Positions 61,916 through 64,000 of a stretch of 64,000 bases of DNA are shown one piece after another. Position numbers and translations under genes: made by a program. Every line of letters begins with the position of its first letter. The first letter of the stretch is position 1. Under the pieces are notes generated by a model, which was not told the DNA's origin, made no database searches, and saw only the letters and a list, made by a program, of their open reading frames with translations. This stretch comes from Bryobacterales bacterium (GTDB lineage Bacteria; Acidobacteriota; Terriglobia; Bryobacterales; Bryobacteraceae): contig JADJOP010000013.1 of the NCBI GenBank assembly GCA_016713735.1, positions 62,001 to 126,000 on the forward strand, written 5' to 3'.

Positions 61916-64000
61916 TCACACTCCTTTCGGCAAGAGGCGGATCTCGGCAAAGCTGGCAAGTGGCGCGGAGAGGGCTTCCTCGTCCTCGTCGCCCATCACG
62001 TCGCGGCTGGTGAGGCTGCCGAACGAGATGCCGGCCTTCTGCTCAATGTGGCGCAGCGAACGCTGGTGGGTGTCGTACTCGCCGAAGACGAACTCCTGTT
62101 CGGGGATGACGTTGTCCTGCGAGATGGTGTAGCCGCTGGCGCAGAGCTTGCCCGTCTGGTCGTGAACGAAGGCGATCACCTTCCAGAACGAGCGCGGGAT
62201 CTTGACGCCGAAGCGGACGGGGTCGTTGGCGTGCAGGAACGGCCCGGTGAGGACGGTGATGCGCATGTCGTCTTCGCGGGCGTTCTGCAGGGCGTAGTCT
62301 TCCAGGCCGAGCCAGATGCCGGCGTTGAACGACTGCATCTGGGGCACGGCGTTGGTGACGTGCATGGAGTCGGCGCAGCCGAGGTTGGCGAGCGCCTTCG
62401 AGCCCCAGGCGGGGTCTTCCCGGCGCGTCATGTGGCCGCGGCTGAACTTGGGTTCGTTGCCGTAGCATTCCTTGATGATTTGCAGGTTGGCCGGAATGCG
62501 CGGGTCGGTGCGCCAGCCGGGGCGGACGGTCTTCTTCGAGTTCTTGCCGTCGATGTTCACGGCGCTGTAGAAGCAGAGGCGGCGCTTGCGGTGCATGACG
62601 ACGGAGAAGTGGGTGTAGCGAAGCTCGACCTCCTTCTTGCCAGCGAACTCGAACTCGACCACCTGGTCGGCGTCGCGCTCGATCTTGGGCAGCGGGATGG
62701 CCGGGCCTTCGGCGAGGAAGGCCGGGTCGTAGCCGGCGCGATCGGCATAGTCTTCGGGGCGGGCTTCGGTTTCGATGAGGTCGTCGGCGGGGTTCGTGCG
62801 GCGCGGTCCGGGGAGAGCGGCGCTGACGGAGGTTTGCAGAGAGAGGGCCTGGCTGCCGAAGTCGGGCGCGCCGACCTCAATTTGCAGTTTCACCGGAATG
62901 GAGAAGGAGATGGTTTGGGTGGTGGGTGGCGGCGTGGGCGTAGCGGGCGCGGGCGTCGCGGACGCGTTGTCCTCCTGCTGCGGCGGTGCGGGCGCGGGGC
63001 GGCCTTCGCGGCGGCCGAGGCGGCTGAAGCGGTCGGCTACGAGCGCGGCGGGTACGGCGTAGTTGGCTTCGAGGAAGCGGCCGGCGAAGTGAAGGCCGAG
63101 GGCTTCGCCGGAATCGAGATGCAGCACGACCGAGCCGGAGTTGCCGCCCAGCGTCGAACAGTCGTGCTGGAGCAGGCCGTGCGAGAGGCCGGTGACCTGA
63201 CCGGGGGCGAGACGCTTTTTGTCGAAGACATCGCCGAAGATGCTGAACATCAGGTCCTGGTCGGGGATGCGGCTGTCGCGGGCAGGGTAGCCGATGACGG
63301 CCACCTGATCGTCTGCTTGCACGTCGCGCGCCGAGAGGCGGATCGGTTGGGCCAGTTGGTCAGAGGGCTCGACGCGCAGGAAGGCGAGGTCAGGGCCGCC
63401 CTCCTCTTCGATGTGCAGGATCTCAACCAGGCGGACGGCGCGGCTCTCGGCGCGGCGGTGCTCTTCCAGGAAGTCGATGTCGGCGGTCATGGTGTCGCCG
63501 AAGCTGGAGCGGAAGACGAAGCGGTCGCCGCGGCGGCGGGCGAATTCGTTGGCCACATGGCGGTTGGTGACGACCACTTCGGGGTCAACCAGCCAGCCCG
63601 TGCCGACCCATTGGAAGCGCGGGTGGTGGGCCAGTTCGATGCGCCCGGTGGCGCGGATGGCCTGCGTCAATTGCTTCTTGGCCTTCTTCAAACGCGAGCG
63701 CCAGATCTCGCTTTCGGCGTCGTCGAATTCTAACTTGGCGGCGTCTTGAAAGACGCGCAACACCGGGCGGCCCGTGCGCAACACGATGGTTTCGGGAACC
63801 ACCTGCGGCATGGGCGCGCGGGCGGCGGCGGCGCCTTCCACCGCCATGCCGGCCATGGGCATGGCTGCGGGTCCAGCGGCAGGCCCAAAGCCGGCGGGCG
63901 CGGCGGGTGCAAACCCAGCGGGCGCGGCCTTGGCCAGATCGCTGCGCTTCGCATTCAGTTCCTCGCCCAAGGTTGGATCCGCACCCTGAATGCGGCTCAG
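61916..64000 (-). CDS. Trypsin-like serine protease fused to NucA-type DNA/RNA non-specific endonuclease, 5' end cut by window edge
   Basis: The frame is open to base 64000, so the N-terminus is probably outside; TTG 63970 is only a possible start. Numbered from that codon, residues 1-60 are an Ala/Pro/Gly/Met-rich linker. Residues 110-310 are a trypsin-like protease with His138 (VVVTNRHVA), Asp194 (GGPDLAFLRV) and Ser278 (LGGNSGSVV). A Pro/Thr/Ala linker spans 325-352. Residues ~355-680 contain a NUC domain with SRGHMTRRED (510-519, the DRGH-like catalytic His), VTNAVPQMQSFNAGIW (Asn/Gln metal site) and FWKVIAFV. No signal peptide is visible. Protease-nuclease fusion plus a coupled phosphoesterase looks like a conflict or damage-response effector module; this is inference. 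Confidence 0.85.
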   Translation of the reverse strand: MSRIQGADPTLGEELNAKRSDLAKAAPAGFAPAAPAGFGPAAGPAAMPMAGMAVEGAAAARAPMPQVVPETIVLRTGRPVLRVFQDAAKLEFDDAESEIWRSRLKKAKKQLTQAIRATGRIELAHHPRFQWVGTGWLVDPEVVVTNRHVANEFARRRGDRFVFRSSFGDTMTADIDFLEEHRRAESRAVRLVEILHIEEEGGPDLAFLRVEPSDQLAQPIRLSARDVQADDQVAVIGYPARDSRIPDQDLMFSIFGDVFDKKRLAPGQVTGLSHGLLQHDCSTLGGNSGSVVLHLDSGEALGLHFAGRFLEANYAVPAALVADRFSRLGRREGRPAPAPPQQEDNASATPAPATPTPPPTTQTISFSIPVKLQIEVGAPDFGSQALSLQTSVSAALPGPRRTNPADDLIETEARPEDYADRAGYDPAFLAEGPAIPLPKIERDADQVVEFEFAGKKEVELRYTHFSVVMHRKRRLCFYSAVNIDGKNSKKTVRPGWRTDPRIPANLQIIKECYGNEPKFSRGHMTRREDPAWGSKALANLGCADSMHVTNAVPQMQSFNAGIWLGLEDYALQNAREDDMRITVLTGPFLHANDPVRFGVKIPRSFWKVIAFVHDQTGKLCASGYTISQDNVIPEQEFVFGEYDTHQRSLRHIEQKAGISFGSLTSRDVMGDEDEEALSAPLASFAEIRLLPKGV

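Overview
The window is a 64 kb GC-rich chromosomal segment from a soil-type member of Acidobacteriota, most likely the Solibacteraceae/Bryobacteraceae lineage. This is inferred from family content. Two secreted proteins carry the C-terminal domain known as TIGR03437 (the Solibacter-type C-terminal domain). There are two DUF1592/DUF1552 gene pairs, a 1162-residue Oar-like TonB receptor with an N-terminal carboxypeptidase-regulatory-like domain, Tat-exported oxidoreductases and a CHRD-repeat protein. No phage, insertion sequence, CRISPR array, tRNA or rRNA was found.

Layout, left half. The window opens inside an RND efflux permease (1-2673), followed by a YkgJ-type cysteine-cluster protein. A minus-strand module follows: a diheme-type DUF1592 protein and a Tat-secreted DUF1552 protein (3352-7714). 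Next come a catalytically degenerate S41 protease homologue with an FmdB zinc ribbon (7785-9476), a frameshifted secreted TIGR03437 protein (9732-12289), a Gfo/Idh/MocA oxidoreductase, a BON protein and a DinB protein. An acyl-CoA carboxylase alpha chain split into two genes sits in an operon with a DnaC-like ATPase (14817-17592). Three TPR-type genes, a small membrane protein and a CpaE/TadZ-like protein follow. A Fur-family regulator is translationally coupled to an FHA-GAF-SpoIIE phosphatase, and then come a TrmB-like regulator and a CHRD x3 + TIGR03437 secreted protein (26544-28601).

Middle. A 420-nt intergenic region with a hairpin-rich leader precedes an iron-uptake operon: TonB siderophore receptor with STN domain, PKHD-type Fe(II) dioxygenase, PepSY membrane protein (29022-33434). 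A second DUF1592/DUF1552 pair (33562-38276), an Oar-like TonB receptor, a serine beta-lactamase-fold hydrolase, a HAD phosphatase and an unassigned secreted enzyme-like protein follow.

Right part. The SRP RNA is followed by dnaX, ybaB/ebfC and recR (46187-48929), a conserved housekeeping cluster. After it lie NUDIX and MtaB-type genes, a lone fliM, a type II NADH dehydrogenase, a Tat-exported class V aminotransferase-fold protein, a large SMC with an unusual NGHA-repeat insertion in its head, an unknown secreted protein, a 20-bp minisatellite, and at the right edge a metallophosphoesterase coupled to a trypsin-like protease fused to a NucA-type endonuclease. That last pair is the best candidate for an undescribed system.

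Quality notes. Two long poly-G tracts (3284-3306 and 33472-33522) and three probable single-base frameshifts (about 10844, 29066-29069 and 29304) are either real or assembly/sequencing artefacts; both readings are given. In the left ~28 kb codon choice follows strand: plus-strand genes favour G-ending codons and minus-strand genes C-ending codons. Several genes have a -10 box exactly 6 nt before the start codon, which predicts leaderless mRNAs.
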